64,000 nucleotides of DNA from Ohtaekwangia kribbensis (GCF_042676245.1 NZ_JBHTKA010000001.1:1736001-1800000), one strand, 5' to 3'. Shown: positions 17,691-26,863, counted from the first letter of the stretch. Notes: a model not told the origin generated them from the sequence alone. A program made the numbers and translations.

Positions 17691-18113
17691 TCAATTTCTC
17701 GCATCGGTTTTATTTTTCGGGTCGAGCAGTTCTTTGATGTATTCGAACATGAGTTTTATGTCTACATCGTTCGTCACCACTTTTCGTTCCAGGCGCTCAA
17801 CTTTCAGAAGAATATCTTTGTTGCTCAGCAGCACCTCGCGAAGCTTTACAAATATTTCGATGATGCGTACGCTCATTACCAGTGCCCGCTCACTTTTCAG
17901 AAAGTTCGAAAACATGAGTACACCTTGTTCGGTAAAAGCGTAACGATTGAAACATGAAATTTTCAGGAAGCCGGCTGATGTTCCGCTTTACCTGTTCGCG
18001 CAGTCATATCGGTTTTACACCGTATAGCTCGCCAGGTCTCTGTCGAACATAACTTTCTGACCACGGATGATTGCTATTTTTTTCGATCAGCACCTGATCG
18101 AAAACAGCTGCAT
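17691..18113 (-). pseudogene. Decayed ORF6N domain gene
   Basis: The last 74 codons (17691-17915) read as the C-terminus of an ORF6N protein (MFSNFLKSERALVMSV, VKLREVLLSNKDILLKVERL). Upstream on the same strand the N-terminal half can still be read, but it is broken. From ATG 18113 the frame gives MQLFSIRC then a TGA. It resumes as KKIAIIRGQKVMFDRDLA, then shifts frame by one base to ELYGVKPI followed by TGA, then REQVKRNISRLPENFMFQ. It then jumps directly to RYAFTEQGVLMF with roughly 40 middle residues missing. Two stops, one frameshift and one internal deletion make a functional product impossible. ORF6N proteins are DNA-binding-like proteins common in phages and mobile regions, so this is a fossil of an acquired gene. 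Confidence 0.85.
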
Positions 18114-18211
18114 TTACTTTTATCAGAATACACAATATTTATTCTTTACCCAACTTGAGGTACCCAATGGTATCTCTACTTTATAATCTTTATACAACAA
18201 CTTAATTATAG

Positions 18212-18267
18212 CACTTAATAAGTGTTTCTGCTATGTATATTCATGGTATCGCAAAATACGATACCAT
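18212..18267. promoter_or_regulatory. Two operator-like palindromes
   Basis: CACTT-AAT-AAGTG occupies 18212-18224. ATGGTATCG-CAAAATA-CGATACCAT occupies 18243-18267, a perfect nine-base dyad whose last base is the first base of the yifB stop codon. Both lie in AT-rich sequence upstream of the dead ORF6N gene. The GGTATCG half-sites resemble operators of toxin-antitoxin or phage-type repressors, but no such regulator is present here. Confidence 0.5.
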
Positions 18268-19805
18268 TATCCCGCCCAACCATCGCGGTCGAGGCTGCGG
18301 TATTGAATAGCTTCTGCCAGATGTTCTACTGTAATATCTTCTGAAGCCGCGAGGTCAGCCACCGTGCGCGATACTTTCAGTATACGATCATACGCGCGGG
18401 CGGAAAGTCCTAACCGTTCCATAGCAGTTTTCAATAACGCTTTACCCGCATCACCTACGGCACATACTTCCTTTACCATGTTGGAGGGCATCATGGCATT
18501 ACAATATATACTCTGCTGTTCCTTGAAACGATTGGCTTGTATAGCTCTTGCCCGCACTACACGTTCTCGTATCTGCTCACTGTTTTCAGTTTTCCGGTTG
18601 GCAGTCATCTCATCAAAACTTACCGGCACAACTTCTACGTGCAGATCAATGCGATCCAGCAGTGGTCCGCTGATTTTGCTCAGGTAACGATGTACTATAC
18701 CCGGACCGCATACACACTCTTTCTCCGGGTGATTGAAGTATCCGCACGGACAAGGATTCATACTCGCCACCAACATAAAGTTAGCGGGGTAATCGATCGA
18801 TACTTTTGCCCGGGATATAGTTACTCTCCGCTCTTCCATCGGCTGGCGCATTACTTCCAATACCGTTCGCTTGAACTCAGGTAGTTCATCCAAAAATAAA
18901 ACACCGTTGTTGGAAAGTGAGATCTCTCCCGGTTGGGGATTTCCTCCTCCACCAACAAGGGCTACATCGGATATAGTATGATGCGGACTTCGAAACGGGC
19001 GTGTTGTCATCAGTGCAGCATCGCGCCCGAGTTTGCCGGCAACCGAATGTATCTTCGTTGTCTCAAGTGCTTCGTTTAATGTAAGAGGCGGAAGTATAGT
19101 GGGTAAACGTTTTGCCAACATGGTTTTACCGGCACCGGGCGGACCAATCATAATTACATTGTGTCCACCGGCAGCAGCGATCTCCAATGCACGCTTGATG
19201 TTCTCCTGGCCCTGTACATCTTTAAAGTCTGTATCGTAGTGATTCAACTTGGTTGCAAACATTTCGCGCGTATCGATACGCACCGGCTCGATGAAAATTT
19301 TTCCTTCGAGCAAATCTACCGCTTCGCGAATCGTATTTACCGGAAGTATATCCAGGTCATTTACGATCGCTGCTTCGCGGGCATTATCGGCAGGAAGTAT
19401 AAAACCTTTGAATTTTTCTTTGCGTGCCTGAATGGCAATGGGCAGTACCCCTTTTATAGGACGAAGTTTACCATCGAGTGCAACCTCTCCCATAATTATA
19501 TACTCTCCAAGACGATCGGTAGTGATCTGACCGGATGCTTTTAAAACACACAACGCAATGGGCAAGTCGTATGCAGAACCTTCCTTACGGATATCGGCCG
19601 GAGCCAGGTTGACAACGGTTTTATTACGCGGCATAAAAAAGCTCGCGGCTTTCAATGCTGATTCCACCCGATGCTGACTTTCCTTGACAGCATTATCGGG
19701 CAAACCACTCATGAAAAAACGAGTACCTTGTCCTACACTTACTTCAATCATAATGGTGCGTGCATCCACACCATGTACGGCTCCGCCAAAAGTCTTAGCA
19801 ACCAT
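18267..19805 (-). CDS. yifB: YifB/ComM-family Mg-chelatase-like AAA+ ATPase
   Basis: This 512-residue protein has an N-terminal Lon-substrate-like fold (about residues 1-175), a central AAA+ domain and a C-terminal Mg-chelatase domain. The Walker A motif is GPPGAGKTMLAKRLP (about residue 217) and Walker B LFLDELPEF, followed by a sensor segment SMNPCPCGYF and a cysteine-rich insert KECVCGPG. ComM of this family is a hexameric helicase promoting branch migration during natural transformation. In Bacteroidota its role is inferred from that. Length and domains are standard. It is followed downstream only by palindromes and the ORF6N remnant, and preceded by a small membrane protein gene 21 bases upstream. 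Confidence 0.93.
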   Translation of the reverse strand: MVAKTFGGAVHGVDARTIMIEVSVGQGTRFFMSGLPDNAVKESQHRVESALKAASFFMPRNKTVVNLAPADIRKEGSAYDLPIALCVLKASGQITTDRLGEYIIMGEVALDGKLRPIKGVLPIAIQARKEKFKGFILPADNAREAAIVNDLDILPVNTIREAVDLLEGKIFIEPVRIDTREMFATKLNHYDTDFKDVQGQENIKRALEIAAAGGHNVIMIGPPGAGKTMLAKRLPTILPPLTLNEALETTKIHSVAGKLGRDAALMTTRPFRSPHHTISDVALVGGGGNPQPGEISLSNNGVLFLDELPEFKRTVLEVMRQPMEERRVTISRAKVSIDYPANFMLVASMNPCPCGYFNHPEKECVCGPGIVHRYLSKISGPLLDRIDLHVEVVPVSFDEMTANRKTENSEQIRERVVRARAIQANRFKEQQSIYCNAMMPSNMVKEVCAVGDAGKALLKTAMERLGLSARAYDRILKVSRTVADLAASEDITVEHLAEAIQYRSLDRDGWAG

Positions 19806-19826
19806 GGCGGGTGAAGTTAAGTATGA

Positions 19827-20138
19827 TTAATGTTGAGAGGGAGTCTGCGGAGTTTTGCGTGCTTCTTCCTGGAGGTCGAAGAGTTTTGCTTTGAGCATGT
19901 TGAGTTCGTGTGTGAGGGCTTCTTTTTCTTTCTTCGAATCGCGATTGATAATCCATGACCAAATAACGTCTGCTAATAAAAGAGTTAATCCAAAAAGTGT
20001 AATCCATTTAAACGTTGGGACCCAGCTCACCATACTAAAAAGAAGGTTGGTATCATTATCCAAAGCAACCGTGAAGATGAAAGCTCCTAAATGAAAGGCT
20101 GCAAATACAATGTAGAAGATAATTCTGTTCTTACTCAT
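19827..20138 (-). CDS. Small membrane protein with C-terminal coiled coil
   Basis: I do not recognise a family. The 103-residue product has two hydrophobic helices (about residues 6-26 and 40-66) and a C-terminal heptad-like region, SKKEKEALTHELNMLKAKLF. This gives a membrane-anchored coiled coil facing the cytosol. It lies 21 bases upstream of yifB on the same strand, so the two are probably co-transcribed. A perfect palindrome sits 18 bases before its ATG. Confidence 0.65.
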   Translation of the reverse strand: MSKNRIIFYIVFAAFHLGAFIFTVALDNDTNLLFSMVSWVPTFKWITLFGLTLLLADVIWSWIINRDSKKEKEALTHELNMLKAKLFDLQEEARKTPQTPSQH

Positions 20139-20156
20139 GTGAGTCCCGTTAAATCG

Positions 20157-20175
20157 TACCGTATGTAATACGGTA
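20157..20175. promoter_or_regulatory. Operator-like palindrome TACCGTAT-N3-ATACGGTA
   Basis: Perfect eight-base arms at 20157-20164 and 20168-20175 separated by GTA lie just upstream of the small membrane protein gene starting at 20138. The position suits a repressor site or a short 5' hairpin. Confidence 0.45.
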
Positions 20176-20262
20176 ATCTTACTAAAGGTAAATGAAAAAT
20201 CTGAAATTCCAGTAATTCGTTAATTGATATTCGCTATAGGCAGCACATTCGCAGTTTCTGAT

Positions 20263-22083
20263 TTATACCCGCTGTATATCTTTCAGCTTTCGGTACAGGC
20301 CATTGCGTTGTATCAGTTCCGCATGACTACCGCGTTCAGCTATATGTCCTTTCTGAATCACGAGAATCTCATCAGCATGCTGAATAGTACTTAACCGGTG
20401 CGCAATAACAATGGAGGTACGGTTCTTCATCAGGTTGTTGAGGGCATCCTGTACCAAGCGTTCCGATTCTGAATCGAGTGCGGATGTCGCTTCATCCAGG
20501 ATAAGTATAGGGGGATTCTTCAGTACCGCACGTGCAATACTCAAACGCTGGCGCTGTCCGCCCGAAAGTTTGGAACCACGTTCACCTATAAATGTCTGGT
20601 AGCCGTTTTCCTGCTGCATAATAAAATCATGAGCATTCGCCACTCGCGCTGCATGAATCACATCTTCTTCTTTTACATTCTCCATACCAAAGGCAATGTT
20701 ATTGAAGATGGTATCATTAAAGAGTATAGATTCCTGGGTAACTACACCCATCTGTTTGCGCAGTGAGTCGATCTCATAATCTTTCAGCGAAATACCATCC
20801 AGCAACACTTCCCCAAGTGTAGGATCGTAAAACCGGGGAATGAGATCGGCCAGTGTAGATTTACCTCCACCGGAAGGTCCAACCAAGGCAATCGTCTTTC
20901 CTTTTTCGATGGTTAGGTTGAGATTGGAAAGCACAGGTTCAGTCTCGTACGCAAAACTTACATTCCTAAACTCAATCTGTGTTTTAAATTCCTGAAGGTG
21001 TATAGCATCTGGTTTATTTCGAATAGCAGACTCTGTATCGATAGTTGCAAATATACGCTGCGCAGAAGCTATACCTTTTTGAAGCGATGTAATGCCGTTA
21101 GAGAAGTTCTTGGCAGGCTGAATCATCGATGCATAAAACGTAAGAAAGAGTATGAATGCGGAAGGCTTCAGTTCACCTGTACCCGATAATACCCATTGTC
21201 CGCCATAATAAAGTATAAATGCTACTACTACCACTCCCAGAAATTCGGAAAGCGGAGATGCAAGTTCGTTCTTTCTCGAAATGGAAAGATTTACCTTACG
21301 GTGAAATGTAGTTTCCTTCTCGATCTTCTTCAATATAAAATTACGGGCATTGAATGCGTTGATAACACGCATGCCGCTAAATGACTCATCGAGTATATTG
21401 ACGATACGCCCCATCGTCTCCTGGCTTTGCACAGCTCTTTTCTTCAGACGCTTAATGATAATGGATATAACTCCGCCCATGAGGGGAAGAACAATAAGCG
21501 TAAAAAGTGTAAGCTCTGCCGATATTTTAAAAAGAACACCTATATATATAATAAGGGTAATAGGCTCCTTGATAGCCTTGAATGCATTCACTACCGTGTT
21601 CTCCATCTCCCCCACATCATTTGTAAAGCGGGAGATCAGATCACCTTTGCGTTGATCGTTAAAGAACCCGATATGCAACAACGATACTTTCTCAAAAATA
21701 TGTATACGTATATTCCTCACTACATCGGCCTTTACGCGCGATGCCACCATCCGCTCCATATACCGGAAGAGGTTTGATAGAAAAACGAATCCGACTATAA
21801 AAATACACACATACATTAAGGTTGTTTGCAGACCTTGCGCCTTGAGTGTATCCGAGAAATAATACATCAGAACATCTTTTCCATACTCTACCGAAAGTGA
21901 AAACTCGGGGAGTTTCGTTACAGTATCATTCAGTTTCTGAATGAATAGTATATCCAGCATAGGCTGAAGAAGCCCAAGGTAAACCGCACTAAAGCCCGAA
22001 GCCAATACTGCATACAGCAAAAATTTAGCAAGCTGCGAACGTATACCCGGTGCGTATCTAAGAATGCGAAAGAATATTTTCAT
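20263..22083 (-). CDS. MsbA-like ABC exporter (fused permease and ATPase)
   Basis: This 606-residue half-transporter has about six membrane helices (residues 1-325) followed by a nucleotide-binding domain. Walker A is GPSGGGKST (near residue 395), the signature LSGGQRQRLSIARAVLKNPP, Walker B ILILDEATSALDSES and the switch His in VIAHRLSTIQHADE. It should work as a homodimer flipping lipid-linked or hydrophobic cargo across the inner membrane. MsbA-type lipid A export is the commonest role in Gram-negative bacteria. The short gap to the downstream gene contains nothing recognisable. Substrate identity is inference. Confidence 0.9.
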   Translation of the reverse strand: MKIFFRILRYAPGIRSQLAKFLLYAVLASGFSAVYLGLLQPMLDILFIQKLNDTVTKLPEFSLSVEYGKDVLMYYFSDTLKAQGLQTTLMYVCIFIVGFVFLSNLFRYMERMVASRVKADVVRNIRIHIFEKVSLLHIGFFNDQRKGDLISRFTNDVGEMENTVVNAFKAIKEPITLIIYIGVLFKISAELTLFTLIVLPLMGGVISIIIKRLKKRAVQSQETMGRIVNILDESFSGMRVINAFNARNFILKKIEKETTFHRKVNLSISRKNELASPLSEFLGVVVVAFILYYGGQWVLSGTGELKPSAFILFLTFYASMIQPAKNFSNGITSLQKGIASAQRIFATIDTESAIRNKPDAIHLQEFKTQIEFRNVSFAYETEPVLSNLNLTIEKGKTIALVGPSGGGKSTLADLIPRFYDPTLGEVLLDGISLKDYEIDSLRKQMGVVTQESILFNDTIFNNIAFGMENVKEEDVIHAARVANAHDFIMQQENGYQTFIGERGSKLSGGQRQRLSIARAVLKNPPILILDEATSALDSESERLVQDALNNLMKNRTSIVIAHRLSTIQHADEILVIQKGHIAERGSHAELIQRNGLYRKLKDIQRV

Positions 22084-22158
22084 TTTCTGGTTGTAATATA
22101 AACGCGAAGCATACCAGCCATCATCGTATTGACGCTTTTAACACTTCAAATATTGTTT

Positions 22159-23886
22159 TTAAAATTCGTACAGGCGCTGGGCTATATTCCAGCGTAGGGC
22201 CAGGGAAGTGATCGATGTATTATTGTTATAGAAATTGAGTACACTCTCGCTCTTCCGTACCACGACATTAACATCTATAAACAGGTTGTGCTTGAGGTGC
22301 CATGAAGCTGTAAAGCTTCCGTATACTATATCGTTCTTGAAGCCTTGTCCGATCTTATTACCGTAAGTTGATTCACGCTCTGTGTTGGGTTTCAGCAGAT
22401 CGCTTCCCCAATCATACTTCGGGTTTTGTGCTGTGGATGCTCCCCAATTGTAGTCGGTTGAATCACGACCAATACGCGTAACAAATAATTTAGCAGTCAG
22501 GTTAAGACGCGGAAGTGGCTGATACCGGATCATACCAATAGCCTCGTTGAAGTTTGCTCCCAGCGGGTGTGCCAGCGGCTGCTGGTAACTGGTATAGTTT
22601 GAGTATTGTGTATTGTGCGAGTATGTATAGGGTCGCGCCAGATTTATTTCTCCTTGTAAATCCAGGTTCGGCACGCCAAATGCATCTATATATTTACCAC
22701 CGAGTTGTATAGCAAACTTGTTAGCCCACCAGCCATCTCCTGCTTTTATTTCGTTCAGTACAAACTCATCCATTACGAATTGTCCGTAGAAAGAAAGTTT
22801 ACGTAAAGCATTCCATTTAAAGTCAAGACCCAGCAATACGTTATCGCTGCTGCCATTCTGCTGTTCTATAGCGCGGAAGAAAATGATGGGATTAAGATAT
22901 GCCCACTCAAATTTACCCGCGCCCGTTGTATCATCGGGACTAAAGATCACCGACTCGAATACACCTATATTTAACTTCTTACCAATGTTAAGACTCAGGT
23001 GATGGAACGTAACAAACTTATCAGGATAACCTTTTTGCATCGAGCGGTTGCCTCCCAGGCTTGCGTCTACATCGGCCGTCATCTCGCTGATGGAGTATAC
23101 ATAGTTAAGCTTCCATACTTTTATGTTCGCTTTAAAGAATGAGGCCGGTGGCGCATAGTCGGAGTATATAAGCGAACGCATGCCGTTGCCTATAAAGAAA
23201 CGATCGTAACCAGCCTGCAGATTTATACTCTTGGTTGCATCTACGGTGATATAGCCACGTGCCTGCAGAAAGTCTACACCTTTACCGTCTTTGAATTCCT
23301 TCCAGAAACCTTCATGCGGTATAACCGGGTTCAACGACATCTGGTCCCACACATACGAAGGCAATATCATTTGGTTATCGGTAAGGTATGTATAGAAGCC
23401 AACCTTGCGATCAACCATACCGCGCACTTCTACACCGCGCGTGTTAATGAAGAGTCGATCGTCTCTTCGTGAATCGTTACCAATACCGAGGTATAGAACG
23501 GGGTTTACGTGTAAATCAAATTCCGGAACATCTACATGAAAGAAGTCTGACTTCTTCTTGTAAAAAGTTTTCAGGAAAGCTCTTTTACTATCAGCAGTTT
23601 CCGCACGCGACCATTCCCAGCTATCGTTACGGAGGTAGTCATAATTGAATTTATCTGCGCGTGATTGAAAACCTTCCAGTGCGTTAACAGAGTCGACAAA
23701 CGCAATAATCGCTGAACGCTTATACGGTTTTACAGAAGTAAAAAAGTGCGGGAGTATCTTCCCTGTCTTTACCTCGTATCGATCAATCCAATGATAGTAA
23801 TCTTCATTGAGCGGAGCATACGGACTTTGTGCCTGTGCTACACTCACAGCAATAAAAGACAGCAGTATCAGTAAAGTTAATCGCAT
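22159..23886 (-). CDS. Outer-membrane beta-barrel protein, Wzi-like
   Basis: The 575-residue product has a signal peptide (residues 1-19, ending AQAQ) and then many alternating-hydrophobic strands rich in aromatic residues, ending LALRWNIAQRLYEF with a terminal Phe, typical of an outer-membrane barrel. The N-terminal PLNEDYYHWIDRYEVKTGKI and the repeated NLQAGYDRFFIGNG and KWNALRKLSFYGQFVMDEF segments fit the capsule-assembly Wzi-like family of Bacteroidota. A role in holding surface polysaccharide is possible, but no capsule genes are adjacent; the MsbA-like gene downstream is the only export link. The barrel call is firmer than the Wzi call. Confidence 0.6.
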   Translation of the reverse strand: MRLTLLILLSFIAVSVAQAQSPYAPLNEDYYHWIDRYEVKTGKILPHFFTSVKPYKRSAIIAFVDSVNALEGFQSRADKFNYDYLRNDSWEWSRAETADSKRAFLKTFYKKKSDFFHVDVPEFDLHVNPVLYLGIGNDSRRDDRLFINTRGVEVRGMVDRKVGFYTYLTDNQMILPSYVWDQMSLNPVIPHEGFWKEFKDGKGVDFLQARGYITVDATKSINLQAGYDRFFIGNGMRSLIYSDYAPPASFFKANIKVWKLNYVYSISEMTADVDASLGGNRSMQKGYPDKFVTFHHLSLNIGKKLNIGVFESVIFSPDDTTGAGKFEWAYLNPIIFFRAIEQQNGSSDNVLLGLDFKWNALRKLSFYGQFVMDEFVLNEIKAGDGWWANKFAIQLGGKYIDAFGVPNLDLQGEINLARPYTYSHNTQYSNYTSYQQPLAHPLGANFNEAIGMIRYQPLPRLNLTAKLFVTRIGRDSTDYNWGASTAQNPKYDWGSDLLKPNTERESTYGNKIGQGFKNDIVYGSFTASWHLKHNLFIDVNVVVRKSESVLNFYNNNTSITSLALRWNIAQRLYEF

Positions 23887-24069
23887 AAGCTATTAAAAAA
23901 AGTTGTGCAAGATAACGCTATGAACTGATAGCCGTGCCGCCTGAGCATGATTATATCCATATCTGCTCAATTGCAACGGCTTAAAATCACAGAATTTTGC
24001 ACTTCACAAAGCCCGAAAAACGCTGATTTGAAAGAGGAAAGCACGATTTTTGAATTTTACCAGCATACA

Positions 24070-24100
24070 TTTGTATATAAAGCTGTTGTGCTTATCTTTG
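24070..24100 (+). promoter_or_regulatory. Consensus Bacteroidota promoter for rpmE2
   Basis: TTTG at 24070-24073 and TATCTTTG at 24093-24100 match the -33 and -7 boxes with a 19-base spacer, the best promoter in the window. An AGAGGAATAA stretch follows before the ATG at 24135, so a 5' leader with a possible ribosome site is expected. Confidence 0.7.
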
Positions 24101-24134
24101 CAGTCCTTTTAGAGGAATAACGCAAGAAATTGAT

Positions 24135-24383
24135 ATGAAAAAAGGCATTCATCCAGAGTACAAAGACGTGGTTTTCTGGGATACATCCAGCGATCATAAA
24201 TTCATTACCCGTTCTACTCAGTCTCCAAAAGAGACCATTAAGTGGGAAGATGGTAAAGAATACCCTGTAATTAAAGTCGAAGTAAGCTCTGCTTCGCATC
24301 CTTTCTTCACTGGTAAAAAGCTGTTCGTGGATACAGCCGGACGTGTGGAGAAATTCAAAAACAAGTATCAGAAGAAAGCATAA
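24135..24383 (+). CDS. rpmE2: 50S ribosomal protein L31 type B
   Basis: The 82-residue protein matches type B L31: MKKGIHPEYKDVVFWD at the N-terminus, FITRSTQSPKETI in the middle and VSSASHPFFTGKKLFVDTAG then RVEKFKNKY near the end. It has no cysteines, so it lacks the zinc site of type A L31, as expected of the zinc-independent form. It is a single-gene unit with its own strong promoter and a clear intrinsic terminator. Confidence 0.97.
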   Translation: MKKGIHPEYKDVVFWDTSSDHKFITRSTQSPKETIKWEDGKEYPVIKVEVSSASHPFFTGKKLFVDTAGRVEKFKNKYQKKA

Positions 24384-24414
24384 TAACTTCTTCTTTTAAA
24401 TGGAGAGAGAAAAG

Positions 24415-24439
24415 GCCCTTGCAAAACAAGGGCTTTTTT
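24415..24439 (+). terminator. Intrinsic terminator of rpmE2
   Basis: GCCCTTG (24415-24421) pairs with CAAGGGC (24427-24433), followed directly by TTTTTTG. Confidence 0.85.
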
Positions 24440-24533
24440 GTTGTTAGCAGTATTTAGAAAAAATATTTAGAATATTCTCGAACCTGTGTCCGCGCACAGC
24501 GAAACGCACATTTTTAGCGTGCCATCCGAATTC

Positions 24534-24541
24534 TATTTTTG
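24534..24541 (+). promoter_or_regulatory. TAnnTTTG -7 box for the GlmU-like gene
   Basis: TATTTTTG ends four bases before the ATG at 24546, suggesting a leaderless transcript. A T-rich stretch 19 bases upstream may serve as a weak -33 box. Confidence 0.4.
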
Positions 24542-24545
24542 AGGA

Positions 24546-25727
24546 ATGAATCTTATTTTGTTTGACGACCCGGTTGTACGCACGTCACTTTTTCCTTTTA
24601 CATATACCCGCCCTGTAGCCGACATCCGTGTCGGAATTCTTACCATTCGCGAAAAGTGGGAAAGATGGTTGAACACCAAAGCATCTTTCAAAACCGAAGA
24701 ATACCTTCAGAAGAAATTCCCGGTACACTCCTCTCCTGAAAATCTGTTGATCAATGGAGCGGTTTGTCCTGATCAGGTCTTGGTTGATACTATAAAAGCT
24801 TTACCTCCACATTACTTCCTCACCAAAGATTCGCTGCTCATAGCTGCGTCTCAACCGGTGAGTGAAATGAGTGCTTCCAACACGATCGAGTATAGCCAAG
24901 CTATAACTGTGATCGACAAAACCTGGAAGATCTTCCGGGAGAATGCTGCGCAGTTAAAAGTTGATTTCAAACTGATCACCGCAGGAAGACAATCTGCCGG
25001 TATCATGGATAAGCACACGGTAGTATACGGTTCTGAAAATGACATCTTTGTAGAAGAAGGAGTATATATCCGCGCAGCTATACTAAATGCAGAATCCGGA
25101 CCGATCTATCTCGGCAAAAACAGTATTGTTCAGGAAGGCGCGATCATTCGTGGCTCAGTCGCCTTGTGCGAAGGCGCGCATGTTAATATGGGTGCGAAGA
25201 TACGGGGTGATGTTACTGTCGGGCCCTTTTCAAAAGTAGGTGGCGAAGTAAGCACTTCGGTAATTTTCGGTTACAGCAATAAAGCACACGATGGTTTCCT
25301 GGGATGCTCGGTGCTTGGTGAGTGGTGTAACCTCGGTGCAGACACCAACACATCGAATCTCAAAAACAATTACGACACTGTAAAACTGTGGAGCCACAAC
25401 TCTGAAAGTTTTGAGAATACCGGTTTACAATTTTGTGGTTTGATGATGGGCGACCATAGCAAATGCAGCATCAACACGATGTTCAACACCGGCACCGTTG
25501 TAGATGTAGCTGCGAATGTTTTCGGCCACGGCTTTCCTCCCAACTACGTACCTTCTTTCGCATGGGGTGGTGCTTCCGGTTTTGATACCTATCAATTACC
25601 AAAAGCACTCGAAACTGCAGGGCGCGTGACGGGCCGAAGAAATGTTATCTTTTCGGATGTGGATAAAGAGATTCTCTCCCATATCTTTGAGACCTCTGCG
25701 CGAAGTCGCGGATGGGAAAAGAAATAA
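24546..25727 (+). CDS. GlmU-family sugar nucleotidyltransferase/acetyltransferase (alternative type)
   Basis: This 393-residue protein fits the Bacteroidota alternative GlmU. A divergent nucleotidyltransferase-like N-terminal half (MNLILFDDPVVRTSLFPFTY, with TRPVADIRVGI) is followed by a left-handed beta-helix of hexapeptide repeats from about residue 170 (IYLGKNSIVQEGAIIRGSVA, HVNMGAKIRGDVTVGPFSKV). The family is thought to make UDP-N-acetylglucosamine for peptidoglycan and lipopolysaccharide. The classical LxxGxGTRM pyrophosphorylase motif is absent, as is usual for this type, so the first activity rests on family knowledge. The stop is separated by a single base from the DNA polymerase delta' start, indicating co-translation. 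Confidence 0.85.
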   Translation: MNLILFDDPVVRTSLFPFTYTRPVADIRVGILTIREKWERWLNTKASFKTEEYLQKKFPVHSSPENLLINGAVCPDQVLVDTIKALPPHYFLTKDSLLIAASQPVSEMSASNTIEYSQAITVIDKTWKIFRENAAQLKVDFKLITAGRQSAGIMDKHTVVYGSENDIFVEEGVYIRAAILNAESGPIYLGKNSIVQEGAIIRGSVALCEGAHVNMGAKIRGDVTVGPFSKVGGEVSTSVIFGYSNKAHDGFLGCSVLGEWCNLGADTNTSNLKNNYDTVKLWSHNSESFENTGLQFCGLMMGDHSKCSINTMFNTGTVVDVAANVFGHGFPPNYVPSFAWGGASGFDTYQLPKALETAGRVTGRRNVIFSDVDKEILSHIFETSARSRGWEKK

Positions 25728-25728
25728 C

Positions 25729-26853
25729 ATGAAGTTTGCCGATATTCCAGGATTATCTGACGTTAAGGAACTCCTTATTGATGCTGTTAAAGCAAATCAC
25801 ACTGCGCACGCACAACTCTTTGTTGGCGCAGAAGGAGCGTTGAACCTGCCGCTTGCTTTGGCGTATGCCACATACCTCCATTGCCAGAACAAGGGTGAGG
25901 ATGCCTGCGGAACCTGCCCGGCCTGTTCCAAAAATGCAAAGTTCATTCACCCGGATACACACTTTGTATTTCCGTTGAGCAACGTAAAGAACGATAAAGA
26001 TGAAGATCGTTTTAAAGCGGAGATACTGAAGAGCTGGCGAGCGTTCTTACTGGAACAGCCGCATGGCTCACTCGATGACTGGACAAATTATTATGGCGGT
26101 GAGGATAAGCTTGCGTTGATATCACGCGAGGAAAGTCGCGAGATCATCAAGACACTTTCACTAAAGCCATTTGAAAGTCCGCACAAGATCATGATCATCT
26201 GGCAACCCGAGCTCATGCACTCGGCCGCTGCCAATGGTATACTGAAGATATTGGAAGAACCACCTCCACAAACTTTTTTTATACTGGTTACAAACGCTGC
26301 TGATAAATTATTGCCTACGATCATTTCGCGTACGCAGATTGTAACGGTACCCCTACTGCACGACAACGAAGTGCAATCTTATCTCCAGGAGAAACACGGA
26401 GTAGAAGAACGCAAAGCTGAAAAATTAGCACAGCTTGCCGAAGGCAGACTTAACCTCGGCATCAAACTTATCGATAGTGAAGAAGATAACAACACGCAAC
26501 GCTTTATCGAGTGGATGCGTGCCTGCTTCCGTAAAAATTATGGCACCCTCGTAACGATGGCTGATGAATACCATTCACTGGACAAACTCAATCAGCGGAG
26601 CCTGATCAGCTATAGTATAAATATGATGCGTGAATCGTTGTTGAATATTTCCGGAGCGGCTGATATGAATCGCACGCGTGGCGATGAATTGAAATTTGTG
26701 CAGGACTTCAGCAAAGTATTAACGCTCGATAAGGTTGAGAAATCATTCAAACTGCTAAACGATGCGGGCTATCACCTGGAGCGTAACGGCAGCGCAAAAA
26801 TGATCTTCCTCGATCTGTCGCTGAAGTTGTCCAAGACATTGAATCCGAATTGA
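25729..26853 (+). CDS. holB: DNA polymerase III subunit delta'
   Basis: This clamp-loader subunit is 374 residues from the ATG at 25729 (MKFADIPGLSDVKELLIDAV). That start lies one base after the preceding stop; an upstream start at 25642 would run through the end of the GlmU-like gene in another frame. The RuvB-like N-domain lacks a working P-loop (GAEGALNLPLAL), as normal for delta', and carries the four-Cys zinc module CQNKGEDACGTCPACSK. The SRC-type motif is present in a variant form, as TIISRTQIVTVP, after the LKILEEPPPQTFFIL sensor segment. The C-terminal third is the helical collar domain. Confidence 0.9.
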   Translation: MKFADIPGLSDVKELLIDAVKANHTAHAQLFVGAEGALNLPLALAYATYLHCQNKGEDACGTCPACSKNAKFIHPDTHFVFPLSNVKNDKDEDRFKAEILKSWRAFLLEQPHGSLDDWTNYYGGEDKLALISREESREIIKTLSLKPFESPHKIMIIWQPELMHSAAANGILKILEEPPPQTFFILVTNAADKLLPTIISRTQIVTVPLLHDNEVQSYLQEKHGVEERKAEKLAQLAEGRLNLGIKLIDSEEDNNTQRFIEWMRACFRKNYGTLVTMADEYHSLDKLNQRSLISYSINMMRESLLNISGAADMNRTRGDELKFVQDFSKVLTLDKVEKSFKLLNDAGYHLERNGSAKMIFLDLSLKLSKTLNPN

Positions 26854-26863
26854 TATACTCTCT

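Noticed and set aside
17691..17915. Stand-alone 74-residue hypothetical protein
   Set aside because: It is the C-terminal remnant of a broken ORF6N gene, as its upstream half is still readable in other frames.
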